Shown here: in pieces, positions 20,879 to 33,010 of the stretch
Numbering within the stretch: the first letter of the stretch is position 1
Layout: each line of letters starts with the position of its first letter
Source: Rachicladosporium sp. CCFEE 5018
Taxonomy: Eukaryota > Ascomycota > Dothideomycetes > Cladosporiales > Cladosporiaceae
Assembly: GCA_002077045.2 (NCBI GenBank)
Contig: KZ111155.1
Span: 386,552 to 450,551, forward strand
DNA length: 64,000 bases
Direction: 5' to 3'
Notes under the pieces: generated by a model
What the model was told of the DNA's origin: nothing
What the model saw: the letters and a program-made list of their open reading frames with translations, nothing else
Databases searched by the model: none
Translations under genes and position numbers: made by a program

Positions 20879-23185
20879 ATGTGTATCGACCACTTTGTCC
20901 GCTATGCATGCGGGCATACAAAGCTCTTCCCTACCCTTTGTACCGAACAAGGCAACCCCTTGTTTATCCGACAAGCATGCCTGCAATATGAGCGACGGAA
21001 GTACCTGAATAATGGGGGATGCGGTGGACATAACGGCACATACTGTGCGCCTAGACGCCAACGTGTCCAGAACTGGCTCGAGGACACTGTTCCAGTTGCG
21101 GAAACACCACTCATCGAGCCACTTCACTCTCTCACCGACGACAGTACATTGGACTTCACTATCGATGCGGACGTCGATACCACAGGCCACTTCCAGTGGC
21201 CTTCGAGAGATGCACCCACCACTCCGACTACCACTCAAGCACATCAACTCGCTGGCAAGCCTCAATCAACCTCCCCAGTGCAGCTACCGCAGCACATTAC
21301 CACCACGGCCACAATGATTGACGAACAAGCACTCACTGGACTGAACGAAGTCGATCGGCTGAAGGCTATTGCCGCAGCGAACAGGCGTCAAAGGCACGAC
21401 AAAGTTGCGAATGAGCTGACTGAACAGGGATGGCATTACAATGAGCTGACCTGGTACACCACCGAGCAGGAAAGAGCGGCAGCGCGCGGAGAAGGCGCAG
21501 CTTTGCCAGCTCCTAAGAAGGGCGTGAGAATTGGCAAGGGGCCGAGGGGTGGCAAGGGGAGCAGGGGCGGGAAGGGTATGTTTCTCATTCACTTGCAAGG
21601 GCTTCACTGATAGAACGTAGTAGGTACTCAAGGTCGCCAACAAGGCCGCCCTCGGAAGTACTCGGACGACCCGCTGCCAGAGGAGCAGTCTGACGATGAG
21701 GTTGCTCCACGCCGCAGTGGAAGGTCTGCGAGACCAGACGACGAGTATGTCGACCAGATGGATGAGGAAATCAGTCCCGTCAAGAAGCGTGGTCGCCCAG
21801 CCAAGACACCCACCCAGCGCAAGCGGCTGAGCAACGATGGCCCCGTTCTGACCAACGAGGCTCTCACGGTCGAGTCAATCAGGACGTACGCCGGCAGGAT
21901 CACTAAGACATCGACTACGCAGGACAAGCCTACCACTCCACGCAAGCTCGCTTCTCCGTTCGAGCATCCGCGCTCGCTGCCCCGCAAGCCGAGGTACAAC
22001 ACGGGCATGTCGATGGGGCCAGCCGCGAGCGAAAATCAGCGATACCCGTCTATCACTGCTCCGGCGCCCGCCCGAATGAGTCCTCATCATCAGCCGACTG
22101 GGAGCATGGCGCCGCCGCCAGTGCCAAAGCCCAAGTTGGGGCAGTATGACTACAACACGAACTCGTATATGCCAGTCGCGGGCAGCTACGGGCAGATGCG
22201 GCCACCAAGAGGCTATGTACAAGCTCACCAGGGTCCCCAGGCGCAGATGACGCCTTCGTATCCGATGCCACCGTACCAGATGTCGCAGCAGTTCCACGGC
22301 CAGATATTCCAGCCGGCTCTTCATGCGACAGTGCCTCACCCAGGCTGCGGTCAAATGCCGCAGCCAGCCTTCACTCCGCAAGGGGGACTTGCGGCGCCTA
22401 TGCGCGGGCTCAATCAGGCTGGTATGCCCACGGTACAGGGCAATTATGGGCACCAACACGGTCTTCCAGCCCCGACGCCATCCGAGGGTTACTGGGGCCC
22501 TCCCAACTATAACGAGCCAGTATCAGATGCACTCAAGCAAGCTGTCCAAGATACCTACCACGGTGTCGTCCGCCGTGACAGCAAGTTCCCGGACAGATAT
22601 CTGAACACCCTGGACAATCAGACCAATATCAATCTGCTCACACAGCCTGCACAGTTGGCTACTTGGGTGCCGCCTTCAAGCGGACCTCTCGCTCAACAGA
22701 TCCACAGCCAGCAGCAGTACACCGGCAACAACTTCGAACAGCAGCACGGGCTGCCCAGTCAGGCAAGCACAACACAGACGAGCCAGTACTTCGACCCAGC
22801 GGCTACAGCCGAACCCGAGTGGCTCATCGGACAGCCAGCTGCGTTTCACGAGCCCGCTCCCGTCGACGATCCCATAGCCCGCGCCAACAGTCGCTTCAAT
22901 CCGCTGAACATGTTCCGGGAAGAGCTGCCTCGCGGTCTGCCTGCGAGCACTCGCCCGGGTGACATCGCGCCTGCTGCGACGATGCTGCCGACTTCGTCCT
23001 CGAACTATCAGGGCAACAGCACAGCGCAGGAACCTGAGAACGAGGGAAAGGTGGACCCGGGATTGACGATGGACGGGGTACTTGACGGAATGCACGTTGA
23101 GCAGGGTGACGGAAATGGCGGTGATCCAGACTGGGATGCGTTGATGGCGGATGGAGGGTTCGCGGTCGATGCTAAGGGATTGTGA
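20879..23185 (+). CDS. AT-hook protein with Cys/His-rich N-terminus (X copy)
   Basis: Two exons (20879-21575, 21621-23185; 45-nt intron) give 753 residues. The first 60 residues hold spaced Cys/His (MCIDHF, YACGHTKLFPTLC, then GGCGGHNGTYC), a pattern that could bind zinc. A basic stretch follows, with GKGPRGGKGSRGGK just before the intron and two AT-hook-like cores after it (QGRPRKYS and KKRGRPAK). The second half is disordered and rich in Pro, Gln, Tyr and Met, ending in an acidic segment (PDWDALMADGGF). AT-hooks bind the minor groove of AT-rich DNA, so a chromatin or transcription role is likely, but no named family was recognised. The Y copy carries a frame-breaking deletion in exon 1. Confidence 0.7.
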
Positions 23186-23658
23186 AGGGATTGGACAGGC
23201 AGGTCAGGTATGGAAAGGGCATGAAAGCGGCGCAGGATGGGTTCGACGTGGGCATTCGATGACTGTCTTTGGCGTTTTTGATTTTCTGCGATACCCAGGA
23301 TGGCCAGGACGGCCTGATTGAATGACTGGCGGGAATTGCAGTCTTTGGGAATTAGTATAGATCAATTGGAATGAAAGTGCGATTAGCTAGCTTCCTTTCA
23401 CCATTTGAGTGGCTGGGTCGTGTTACTATGGACTCAGCCGGAACAATTAGATACTACAGTGCTGCATCAGTGAGAGAGCATCGCACGTATGATCAGCCAG
23501 GCTCTTCTCACTGAAATCGACGGGGGCCTTGTGCTATCATAGCACTAGCCGAAAGAGTAGGATCCTACACTGTTGCGTCGACGAGAGGGACTTACGCCTG
23601 ACTAGCCCTACTGCACTCGAAGACTAATAGATTCGATGCTCGCAGCGAAGCAGACCCA
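23186..23658. other. 3' flank of the AT-hook gene, end of contig X
   Basis: No gene is seen. The sequence recurs, apparently unchanged, at 41563-41859 (as far as contig Y runs) and at 42052-42524. Confidence 0.6.
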
Positions 23659-23758
23659 NNNNNNNNNNNNNNNNNNNNNNNNNNNNNNNNNNNNNNNNNN
23701 NNNNNNNNNNNNNNNNNNNNNNNNNNNNNNNNNNNNNNNNNNNNNNNNNNNNNNNNNN
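23659..23758. other. Assembly gap, 100 N
   Basis: Exactly 100 unknown bases, the usual placeholder for a scaffold join of unknown size. It joins the end of contig X to the start of contig Y, which is homologous to X from 3565. Confidence 0.98.
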
Positions 23759-24403
23759 TGTCGTCGGTGTCGTGCGTTATATCGCGATCTGACCTTGCGA
23801 GTGATAGCACTGCCCCAACGTCCATGACGAGCACTCGATTCGAGCACATGCTGGAGCGAGGGACTTGGCACACGGACATTCGCATACCGACACGAATGGT
23901 ATTGTCCGTGGTCGAAGGCGGGAGGGTGACGTTATAGTTAAGCGATTACTTCATTGCCTTGTAGAGACTAGCGCCGAAGTCTCCAGGACTAGCGCCGAAG
24001 CTCGCCCAGAGCCTCGAGCTATACCTTAGGCTTACTGCCGAGGATGCGCATGTCAGACCGTACTCGCGCTCAGACTGTGTAGGACGTCGGACCATTATGA
24101 TCGGTAGGAAGAAAGCGTGCTGTCTCTACATTTGATCATGCTATCAAAGTGCCCGTCGCTGTGCTTGGCGCTGCTCTGCACGCTTTTCCCTTCTGCCGAG
24201 CCCGAACGACGCTCCCAGCAGCCCTCCTCGAATCACTACATCATGAACAAAGAGGGAGAATTGTCTGCCCCGGAGCGGGCACCACTTCACGCTACCGAAC
24301 CTGGTCAAGCTCTCCCCGACTGCTGTTGCAAAGGCTCGCTCATCCATCATGACATTCCGAGAACTTTCAGAACAGGAATTCACGCTCCTCCTCAGCATCA
24401 GCA

Positions 24404-25650
24404 TCAGCCTCCGTCTCTAGCTCGACTTCTGCAGTTCGTCAGCGAATGATCAATGGCGCGACCGAAGTCGGACTTACTCTCTGCCTCAATGAAAGGCTCT
24501 CCGACAGCATCCTCTTCGTACTCCTCCGCGACCTGGCCCACAATCTCATCTCCCAAGACCTCTTCGTCCACCACCTCGTCCTTCTCAGCCGCAGTCTCGT
24601 CAGCAAGACTGTCCTTGCGGCTGCCGTCGGACTCGTCGTCAGCCGTGCCAGGCTCCTCGTAAGGCTCTGCAGCCTGCGCCTTATCCATGGCATCTTCCTG
24701 CACGTCGTCCGGCCCATTCTCCTGCATCCCATCCAACTCACCCAACGCATCCCCATACACTTCTCCCGCATCCGTGCCCGCATCCGTGCCCACATCCGCC
24801 TCCTCAGCATGCTCATCTATAGTCTCCTCCTTCACCCCCACATCTTGCTCCTCTACCTTCACATCGTTCTCCTCTTCCTTGACCTCCACAAGCTTGCTTC
24901 TCTTCGTCATCTTCTTGTTGGCTCCATTCAGCTTCATCGTCTCCCCTTCTTCCTCTCCATCGTCCGCCACCTCAGCCTCAGCAGCCTTCCGCTTCCTTCC
25001 ACCCTTCTTCGGTTTGGAGATCACGGGCGCCACTGCAGGAGCAGCCGTCACCGTTCCACTCGGCATGGACCCATTCGCCACCGAGCCATTCGCAAGCTTC
25101 TCGAACTTTCCCCTAGCCCTCTGCACGAACGTACGGAAGCTCTCCGCCTTCCCCTTACCGCCAAAATCAGCAGCCGCAGCCGCCCAGTCGACCTACGCAT
25201 CTCGTTAGTAACCTCTCACTGATTGCATAGACCACGGCTGTGGTAATGAGAGATACTTCCGCAGTGTAGCGGCGAAGGCCAAAGCAAAGGTGAGAGAGCT
25301 TACCGCGCTATTGCAGTCCTTGGTATTGAAAAAGGCAGCCGCCATACGGCGCAACTCCCCATCCGTGATCTTGTCCTTCCCTTTCGCATAAGTTCCCAGC
25401 TTCTTTATCGCGCGCTGGATGAAAGTTTTGAAGGATTCGGCTTTCGATGCGGTCGGCGAGGAGTCGAAGTCGGCGGCGGCGGCGGCCTAGTCGACCTGGT
25501 TAAGTGTTAGAACAGATCTGAAGATGTTCGGTTGGTTTTGGTGAGGGGGAGGGCTACGGCTGAGTTCATGTTCTTGGTGTTGAAGAGGCAGGCTGCCATG
25601 CGGCGGGTCTCCATGTCGGAGATGCTGCCTTTGGCGGCTGTGTAAGACAT
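24404..25650 (-). pseudogene. Myb-like duplicated-module gene, nonsense allele (Y copy)
   Basis: This is the counterpart of the gene at 4210-5454, with exons complement 25558-25650, 25304-25495 and 24404-25192. The third codon of exon 2, tryptophan (TGG) in X, is TAG here (25487-25489), so translation would end after 33 residues, before the first module is complete. Splice sites and the rest of the frame are intact, including the long acidic tail. Intron 1 is 62 nt against 60 in X. The lesion is a single C-to-T change on the plus strand, so either a recent null allele or a base-call error is possible. Confidence 0.75.
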
Positions 25651-26138
25651 CTTGGAGAATGTGTTTCTCGAAGGTGGAGTGGTTGAGGGTACTTGTGGAG
25701 AAAGGTTGAGTATGAGAGCAACAGTAGTAGGAGTATGTTGTGGAGAGGAGAGAGCAAGAGGATGTGTATGTTGAAGTTGAGGGTGAGTATGCGGATGTTG
25801 ACAGTGAGATTGAGGATGTGGAGATCAGAGGAGTGATGTGGCGCCGAACGCGTCGTTCAATACAAAGTGATGAGATTCGGACTACGATGTGAAAGTTGCA
25901 TATGACCTGTCACATTCTGCACCAAAATTGCATGCAGCGAGCGACAGAATCTATGTGCATGACATCAGCAGATCATGTCAAATCAGTGAAGTGAACGCGC
26001 AGATCCAGAGTGAGGTTGTAAGATGGAAGCTATGTCTTGCCTGCTCTATGTGCATCGCGCCTTCCCAATGCACCCTGAGAACAAAAGCCGGACATTCGAC
26101 TACGCGCTCGTAAGCGCAAGTCCAGAAATGCTTATCGC
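25651..26138. other. Intergenic, 488 bp (Y)
   Basis: Counterpart of 5455-5981, shorter by a deletion of about 37 bp near 25820. No gene was recognised. Confidence 0.45.
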
Positions 26139-27501
26139 TCAACTCGAATGTATCTTCTTCAACCTCGAGCTGCCTTCGTAAAGTGCACGATCGATCGCAG
26201 CAGCGACTGTAAGCGTACCACCTACAATGGCGCATACACCGACCAGAAAGCCGGAGAACGACTTCGATCGCGCTTCGCGGTTGATGACCTTCATCGGCGA
26301 GATGTCCTGCAATACATGTCAGTACGAGCAACACCAGCAGCAGCAGCCTACATACGTATGAGAAGAACACGCCCGGTATGCCACCTCTCGCATGCAATCT
26401 CTCCTTATGCCCTTCAGCACTCGCATCGCCACCTGACAGACTCCGCTTATGGCTCGTCACGCTATACTGATGCGTTTCAATGCTGTTCGACTCGCCCTTG
26501 CCATAGTCGCCCAGCGGGATGATCTCATGCGGGATGTTGTCGAAGACACTGGCTTTCTTATTCCAGCCCAGCGGCAAGTAGGCAGTTGACACGACTTTGA
26601 CGAAGTACATGTAGTTGTACGCCTTCTCGTCGGTCTTCTGATCCGTATCGTCCAGAGGGTTGAGGTGGTGATTACTCCATGCCATGCCTCTTTGCCCGAC
26701 TCTCTTCACCACGTCGTCCGAGAGCTGAGGGCCGAATCGCAGATGATGCACTTTGTGCGTGAAGGTGTGCTCTACACCCTCAGCGCCCGCGAAGTAATTC
26801 TCCAGATCGTGCACATGCATGTTGCCATTGCTGAAGCTCTTGCCAGGCGCAAAGTGGAAGTTGCCCACAACCTTGTTCACACGTATGCCGCCCTCGATTC
26901 TACAGCCTTCCTTGCGCTGTTCGTCTAGATGCTCGCTGTAATGTTCCCGCTCACATTGCTCGACATTCTCACCGCGGCCGAAGGACCAGGACACGCTGGC
27001 GTATGCTTCCCGTACCTCGGCGCAGGTATTGCAGCAGCCAGTTTTGATTGCATTGGGCGGTGCAGGTGCACCATAGCACTCGCCGCAGTACCCCTCCTTC
27101 AAATGGACCGCAGGCTCACCAGCATGCAACTCCAGCGCCGTCGTCTCAATAACCCCACTTCCCTCCTTCTCCGGCCGCAACCGCACTTTGTTAACCCCAT
27201 GCATAACGCCCGTCTGAATCTCCCCCGACACATCCATGACATCCAGCGTCAGCAGCTCACACGGTACTCGCGGGAAAGAGATGTTAAGATGGATCTCCAT
27301 TTTCTCGCCACGGCCCTTGTCGACTATGATCTCCGGGTGGACGATCAGTCGCCTGTAGTCGGCCCATTCGCCCCATGCTAGCCAGAGGATGAGGAGGAGG
27401 GAGGTGACTGTTACGATGCCGCCGGAGGTTGTGCGGACGCGGGCATCTTCGACGGTTTTGGTGAAGGCGTCGAGCTTGACGAAGCGGTTTTTTGGCGGCA
27501 T
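26139..27501 (-). CDS. ERV46: Erv46/ERGIC-3-type cargo receptor (Y copy)
   Basis: Exons are complement 26356-27501 and 26139-26306, with the same 49-nt intron as in X, giving 437 residues. Changes against X are few at protein level (for example Gly to Asp in the loop before QKTDEKAYNY) but many at silent sites, as expected for a gene under purifying selection in two lineages. The cysteine cluster, both membrane helices and the spliced YDISPMKV are kept. Confidence 0.9.
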
Positions 27502-28105
27502 TGTGGAGGGATGGGCGAGGAAGTCCGGGAAGCCTTGCGGAAGTGTTGCAGTAAAAGGAAAGGAGGATCAATGGCCAGACATGGAGTTGGTATTGTCGGT
27601 CAGCATCTGACACTCGGCTTATCTCACGTGCTCAGCACTGTGAATGGTAAGACGCTCGTGCATTGGAAGTCGGAGCGATCCCACGGCTCCAGATGCCAAC
27701 TGCAATCTGGCCAAGTCAATGCGGCTGAATTCTAGGTTTCGTCTGACTCAGCACGCCTATTCTCACTTCACTACAGCCGGGCTACATCTCCACGCTCTCT
27801 TCTCCAGGACCGATGCACGCGATGCCGATGCGGATACCGCGAGCATTTCCCTCGATATATCCCACCTCTCCAATGCAGTCTCCTGATGGTAGGGGCCTTA
27901 TCTCGGCCCGACGGAAGTCTGTCGGAAGGCATCGCCTTCGGACTGTCCACTGCGCCTGCTAAAGCCATGGAGCCGTGAGAAAGAGCCATTCCCATTTCTC
28001 TTGTTGTTAATCTTTGACTTTACTTGCAACTGCAGCATCTCTATTTACATCTGCATCCTCACCTCCCGCCTCGCATCTACACTGATAGTCTTTAGCTACC
28101 CCCCA
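27502..28105. other. Divergent intergenic region, 604 bp (Y)
   Basis: Counterpart of 7345-8004. The part next to ERV46 is similar; the part next to F1 is strongly diverged. No gene was recognised. Confidence 0.45.
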
Positions 28106-28920
28106 ATGGCGCTTCAACCCCAAGACATCTTTCCATTCTTCAGCCTGTCAAGAGAGCTACGCGACATGATCTACACTATGGCACTTCAAGACGACGATGT
28201 GTTCATAGTTGGTCATGCTCTGTTGTTCTAGCAAACCCGGATCACAGCCATCAACTACGTCCATCCGCATCTGCTCCGCGTCAATCACATGTTCAGAGCC
28301 GAGTACCTGGAGACATGCAGAGCTCGCATGTCCTTGCTAGTTTACGGTAGCCTCCCCAGGGACCAGGACCTGAACCTGCCGGTTTCCAGCAGGCGACAGG
28401 CCGCCTGGATCTTCGCAAACTGTCGCACAGCATCACTCTGCCTCATGGGAGCGATTCCGCCGCGCATTCCCATCATGTGTAAGTTTCATCGACATGCCCC
28501 ATTCATGTCCGTTACACAGCTGATGGAGGGGTAGACCACCTACTCATTCTGCAATCTTGGGCGGGTACTCTGACAGAGCATCTCCTGTCGCTGCGGTCAA
28601 TCAAGATACACCTGATGTTGATTGCTCCCTACAATACGGACTACGCAACGGATCCTGCGGAACCAGACGACCTCGGCACTGATCCACGAAGATTCGAAGC
28701 TGTGCCGATGCCTTTCGCCAAGATCACTCGCCGCTTGAGCTTTTGCAGCCGGCTCTGGTCGGTTCAGCAGGATCGGGCGGGTTCGGATCTGGATGATCCG
28801 GGCAACGTTGTAGTCTACGACTTGCTATCAGCAAGCAAGGAGGACGTCGAAGGTTGGCGTGGTGTGCGTTTGCAAGTGGCAAAGGCGGGAGAGTGGGAGC
28901 CAGAGTCCATGGAGGCATGA
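28106..28920 (+). pseudogene. F-box-like paralogue F1, nonsense allele (Y copy)
   Basis: Exons 28106-28478 and 28535-28920 match the X gene in length and splice sites. Codon 42 is TAG (28229-28231) where X has a serine codon; no indel is involved. The rest is open, with FPFFSLSRELRDMIY before the stop and the WRGVRLQV end after it. A restart further in would lose the F-box-like motif. Confidence 0.75.
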
Positions 28921-29268
28921 GGCCATGTTGTTGCGACTGCATGCGCAGTCGGATTGGAAGTTGTGCAGCAATTTCACGCGGTCAATTGGAGTCGCCGTCA
29001 GCGCAGGAGGTTTCGTAGATATTGTCATGCTTCACTTGGCAGGCCTCCTCGCACCTGCCTCAACTGCTCGCGCTGTCTATTTGAGAAATGGACGTCATCT
29101 GAGTCATTGACTAAACTTCAAAGTCTCTGCCGGACACCTCTGCTGCTATCTGTCCGGCTCTGGATACTGAACACTCTTTCCTACATCTACCAGTAAGGCC
29201 GCTACAAACAACTGTCAGCCCAGGACCATCGGGAGACAACGCTCCTGCCACGCCACCTTTCGAGCGGT
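28921..29268. other. Intergenic, 348 bp (Y)
   Basis: Between F1 and F2 of contig Y. No gene was recognised. Confidence 0.4.
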
Positions 29269-30316
29269 ATGAGTCTTCCACCAGCGTCGTGCGGATCTCG
29301 CGCGCTAATCGGACTGGCCGCAAAAGCCCTCGAGGAGGTCCAGGCGATCGGTGGGACCGAGAATGTCGAAGCGCTCACACAGCGAGCTGAGCCATGCCGG
29401 TTCTTCGCCCTGCCTCGCGAATTGCGCGACAAGATCTACACTCTCCTCCTTCGAGATACACCTGTCGAGCTGCCCGCCATTTAGTGGCAGAAGATGCTTT
29501 TCATCCGCGCGACTCGCTGGAGGGTCTACAACGCGACTGACGCTAGCATTATCTCCGTCAATAAGCAGTTCCAGACTGAGTACATGGACGCTTCTCTTAG
29601 TGACATGCGTTCCGAGATCCGCGCAGCGTCACCAGCACGATACGACACCCTGATAAGGATAGGCTATGTATTGAGCCCACGATACCTGAAGATTCGACCA
29701 CAAGTGCGCAGATTGACAGTCACAGTCGAGGTATGGGAGGGAATGGGGAAAGAGGAATTCGACAGTAAGCCAAATCTTCCATGCGCACGCTTCGATGTCG
29801 TCGCCGCCTGTCCTTCTTCTTCGGGTAGCATCCGAACTGACACCTTGCGCAGTTGGCATAGAGGACCTCCGTTACGTGCTTCTACGCTTGCAAGCATTCC
29901 CAAACCTGCAAAGCGTGACTGCCGTCCTGCAGCTCTCCATGCTTGGCGATCACCTGGGCCTCGATATCCGGGATGACAACTATAAGGAACTGAAGACACC
30001 GATGCTCGCAGCAGCTCTACCCATTAACGATCTTGTCGCGAACATGCAGCACTTCGCGACCATTGACTTGCCGTTCGACAAGCACAAGCTTGAGCGGCGT
30101 GTAATGGTGTGCGGCGATCTTTGGAAAGACAAGGCGCAAGAGACTGATGAGGAGCAATGTGAGAAGCACAACAGTACCTGGTATACTGCGGAAGTCGCTG
30201 CGGAGACGGAGAGTGAGACAACTTGGAGGGGGGTGGATCTTGAGGTGGATGAAGTGGGCTCGTGGGATACGTGCTGTGCTATGCAGTGCAGACAGAAGCG
30301 CAATAGTGCGTCTTAG
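29269..30316 (+). pseudogene. F-box-like paralogue F2, nonsense allele (Y copy)
   Basis: From ATG 29269 the frame carries FFALPRELRDKIYTLLL and then meets TAG at 29482-29484, where X has a glutamine codon. Beyond the stop the frame stays open and clean (RWRVYNATDASIISVNKQF), through an 88-nt intron (29765-29852) to a stop at 30316. The frameshift and the TAA seen in X are absent here. The two versions thus carry different disabling changes. Confidence 0.75.
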
Positions 30317-30511
30317 TCTGGGGTCTAAAGAGAAGTCGCTTGCCCCAACTGGGTGAAAAGAATGATGTACAGGGAAATTGCTCCGGAAGACGTGGTCTGC
30401 CCTCTGGAGACCTCTCGTCATTTCCTGACAGACCGTTTGACTCACTCACGATGGTTACAAGAACAGCTCATGATCCTGACTGAAAAGAAGAGGGAGCTAA
30501 ACAATCTTGCC

Positions 30512-30941
30512 ATGGCCTCTCCCACCGATTGCCGCTTCTTTGCCCTCACGTGAGCTGCGCGACAGGATCTACACATTCGCCTTGCTGGACGCCATCGACT
30601 TGCGAGGAAATGTCCTCACCCGCATGCGTATTCCTCACTCCCGCCACACCATCACCAACTTACCGAAGGCCCATGTTACTTGTGTCAACAAGCAGTGTAA
30701 TCAGGAATATCTCAAAGCTTCCACTGAAGCCCTTCATGTGGAGATGCAAGTGGACCCTCGCTGGCACCGCGCAATCCTTCAAACTCCCTCCGATATGGCG
30801 CCAATTTGGCAACGACGTCTACAATGGCTACGTGCGGAACTTCGGAGTCTGAAGCTCGTGGTCAATGCCAAACAGGGCACAAAGGTGGAGCACTTCAATC
30901 ATGACTTACATGCAATAGACCGTTCAGGATGCACCTTGTGA
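30512..30941 (+). pseudogene. F-box-like paralogue F3, frameshifted and truncated (Y copy)
   Basis: ATG 30512 opens MASPTDCRFFALT and then TGA (30551-30553); two bases fewer than in X, just before the ELRD codons, break the frame. Beyond that the other frame runs SRELRDRIYTFALLD through WQRRLQWLRAELRSLKLVV to 30941. The C-terminal exon that X still has (FLRFILSKLRD) is missing here. Confidence 0.6.
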
Positions 30942-30989
30942 GTAGAAAGTCGACGTTGCCTAGTAGCTTATTAGTGTCGGAGCTGAAGA

Positions 30990-31540
30990 AGTCGGGGGGT
31001 TTGCTCACAATCAGCAACTGCGATGCCGCGATACAACGTCTCGACCTTGAAAGCAAGCGTGCAATTCTTGACATGGTTGAGAAGAGGCTGCAACGACGGA
31101 GCAAGATGCGCCAGTCATGCGGACGCAAATCAGTCCCTCGCAGCGCCGCTTGCACGCTCGTTCTCGAAGAGGAAGTGTAGGTTGAGATTGCGACTGCACT
31201 CGTCGACGTATTCAGATTTGAATAGACGGCAAACCAGGGAATATGCGACTTCCGGGTGACCACATATGACACCCGCACTGCCTGCATATGCTTTCGTGTC
31301 GTAGGCTTGCATCCTGATCCGGGCACTCCGGCTCAGAGCTTGAGCTCCGTAGGGATTGATGTTGTGAGCTGGCGGCCTGGCCGGAGCATCCTGGATTGAA
31401 GCTTGATAGACTTTGTTGCGTAATTTCGGGGCGAGGTCGAAGAATCGAAAGATGTCGCTTGCGGAGGGTTTCTCCCAGTGTTGCGAGTCGACCATATCTG
31501 CCCTGGCGATGACTATCGTTGCAGAGCTCGTGGTGGCCAA
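30990..31540 (-). pseudogene. F-box-like paralogue F6, broken (Y copy)
   Basis: ATG 31540 (or 31495) opens a frame with DIFRFFDLAPKLRNKVYQAS and YSLVCRLFKSEY, ending at TGA 31130-31132 where X has a cysteine codon. Family homology continues in a different frame (a stretch like PLLNHVKNCTLAFKVETLY near 31020-31080), so at least one frameshift follows. This 3' part is absent from X. Confidence 0.6.
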
Positions 31541-32047
31541 AGAGTGAGTAAGTAGTAGCGTTTACGGCCTGGACTTCTAGAACTCAACAACTCCGGCAGT
31601 GGCTTGGCGGAAGCTGCCTCAAGGCGACAAGATCGGCAGGGACGAGAGACTCTTCTACACCAAACATGCCTACTCTGCGATGGTCTATCGCCATGTTATC
31701 CTCGTGGTTCCATATCTAGAAGGGGTCCCCAATCAGTCGTGCAATGTGGTCTTTCTCCATTACTCCTAGAACCTTCCGGATCAGCTTCGAACAAGACTTC
31801 GCACACTCCCAAAACTTTCGTCTGCGCTACGCGATGGTCGCAGGTGTCATCGCCCAAATGATGACTGAAGATGGCTGCAGGACCGTAGGTGTATAGCACG
31901 ATAAGTGGAGGGCGCATCGAACTGGAGCATGCAGTGGGAACCTTGGTCGTCCTCTCAAGCGAGAGCAGCGCCTCCCCTTTGCTGCACGCACCGGCAGGAT
32001 CGACGGACACGTCAGCCGCAAGACCTGAAGCCTAGATCCAGACGGCC
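31541..32047. other. Intergenic, 507 bp (Y)
   Basis: Between F6 and F7 of contig Y. It is longer than the corresponding 224-bp stretch in X and matches it only at the right end. No gene was recognised. Confidence 0.4.
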
Positions 32048-33010
32048 TCACATCCTCGCATCCCTCTCCATAGCCATCTCATAATCCCTCCCCGTAATCT
32101 CACAAATAAACGGCGTCCCCCGATCCTCAACATCAAAGTAATCATCCCCCGCCCTCCCCAGCATCTCGCAATCTATCCCCAACCAGGCCGCTTCCGGATC
32201 CCGAGACCTCGCAAGCCGATACAGCACGCTCGGCTCCCTGATCTCGCAATGCTGAATCCCGAGCCAGACTCTCGGTCGCTCCATGCGGTGCGTTCGAAGC
32301 TCGTCGCCGAAACGGTAGATAGAGATTGCGACGAAGCCGTAGATGCTTAGCGTTCCGGGGAAGGAGAGAGAAGAGGCTGTTAGGGGGTGGAGGAGGGGGT
32401 GGTTGGACGTGAAGTCGAGTTCTAGGGCGTGGCGGGTTGTGCGGGTTGGGAAGAGGAGCTCGATGTTGAGGGTTTGGAGTGTTGGGAGGACGTGGAGTAG
32501 GGCGCGGACTTTGGGCGTGAGAAAGTCGGGATCGCCTGGCTGTATTTCAGTGCTGTCATGTGAGGGTCGACGGACAGGTTGCTGCGTACCGTCCAGCTCG
32601 TCGGCGGGGAGCCACACCTGCCTCACACCGAGAGCTAGCGTAAACGTCTTCACATAGTCCAGCAGAGGCACAGTAGGCGTATGGCGCAGTAAGGCTTGAG
32701 CGAAACAATCATCTTCCTCCTGGTCTGCCGGTACCAAAGTGACCATCACAAGGTTGAGTCTGAGGTGCCTGTAGACCTCAGCAGTATACTCATCGCGAAA
32801 CTGCCTGCAGATGAGCAGCGGTCGTGTTCGAGCATGAGCGTACCAGCTCGCTGTACTTAGCCAGAGCGGATCATGGGTACCGAAAGATGCGTCGCTTTTG
32901 TGGTCCTCGCTCAGAGCACGGTAGATCCTGTTGCGGAGTTCGGGACTGAGCTTGAAGAACGGAAAGACATCCTTCATTCGCGACGCTGTGGTATTGCTAA
33001 TATCAGCCAT
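32048..33010 (-). CDS. F-box-like protein, paralogue F7 (Y copy)
   Basis: A single exon of 320 codons, open throughout and collinear with the X copy apart from one extra Ala in the segment EAAWLG. FKLSPELRNRIYRAL is unchanged. Both alleles being intact sets F7 apart from the rest of the cluster. Confidence 0.7.
   Translation of the reverse strand: MADISNTTASRMKDVFPFFKLSPELRNRIYRALSEDHKSDASFGTHDPLWLSTASWYAHARTRPLLICRQFRDEYTAEVYRHLRLNLVMVTLVPADQEEDDCFAQALLRHTPTVPLLDYVKTFTLALGVRQVWLPADELDGTQQPVRRPSHDSTEIQPGDPDFLTPKVRALLHVLPTLQTLNIELLFPTRTTRHALELDFTSNHPLLHPLTASSLSFPGTLSIYGFVAISIYRFGDELRTHRMERPRVWLGIQHCEIREPSVLYRLARSRDPEAAWLGIDCEMLGRAGDDYFDVEDRGTPFICEITGRDYEMAMERDARM

Larger units (their letters stand above)
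3565..23658. repeat. Copy X of a ~20-kb duplicated segment
   Basis: From 3565 this block matches 23759-41859 in the same order and orientation. Offsets drift from 20194 to 18377 because of indels, the largest in the F-box-like cluster. Its last 565 bp (23094-23658) also match 41960-42524 with no difference found by eye. Interpreted as one haplotype of a heterozygous locus, not a tandem duplication. Confidence 0.9.

Noticed and set aside
23636..23885. Open frames running through N runs, also at 41748-41966 and 53377-53868
   Set aside because: They are translations of gap placeholders and carry no information.
24446..25222. 258-codon plus-strand frame opposite the Myb-like gene in Y
   Set aside because: It is a low-complexity antisense shadow of the acidic tail and is broken in X, while the minus-strand gene shows introns and a repeated module.
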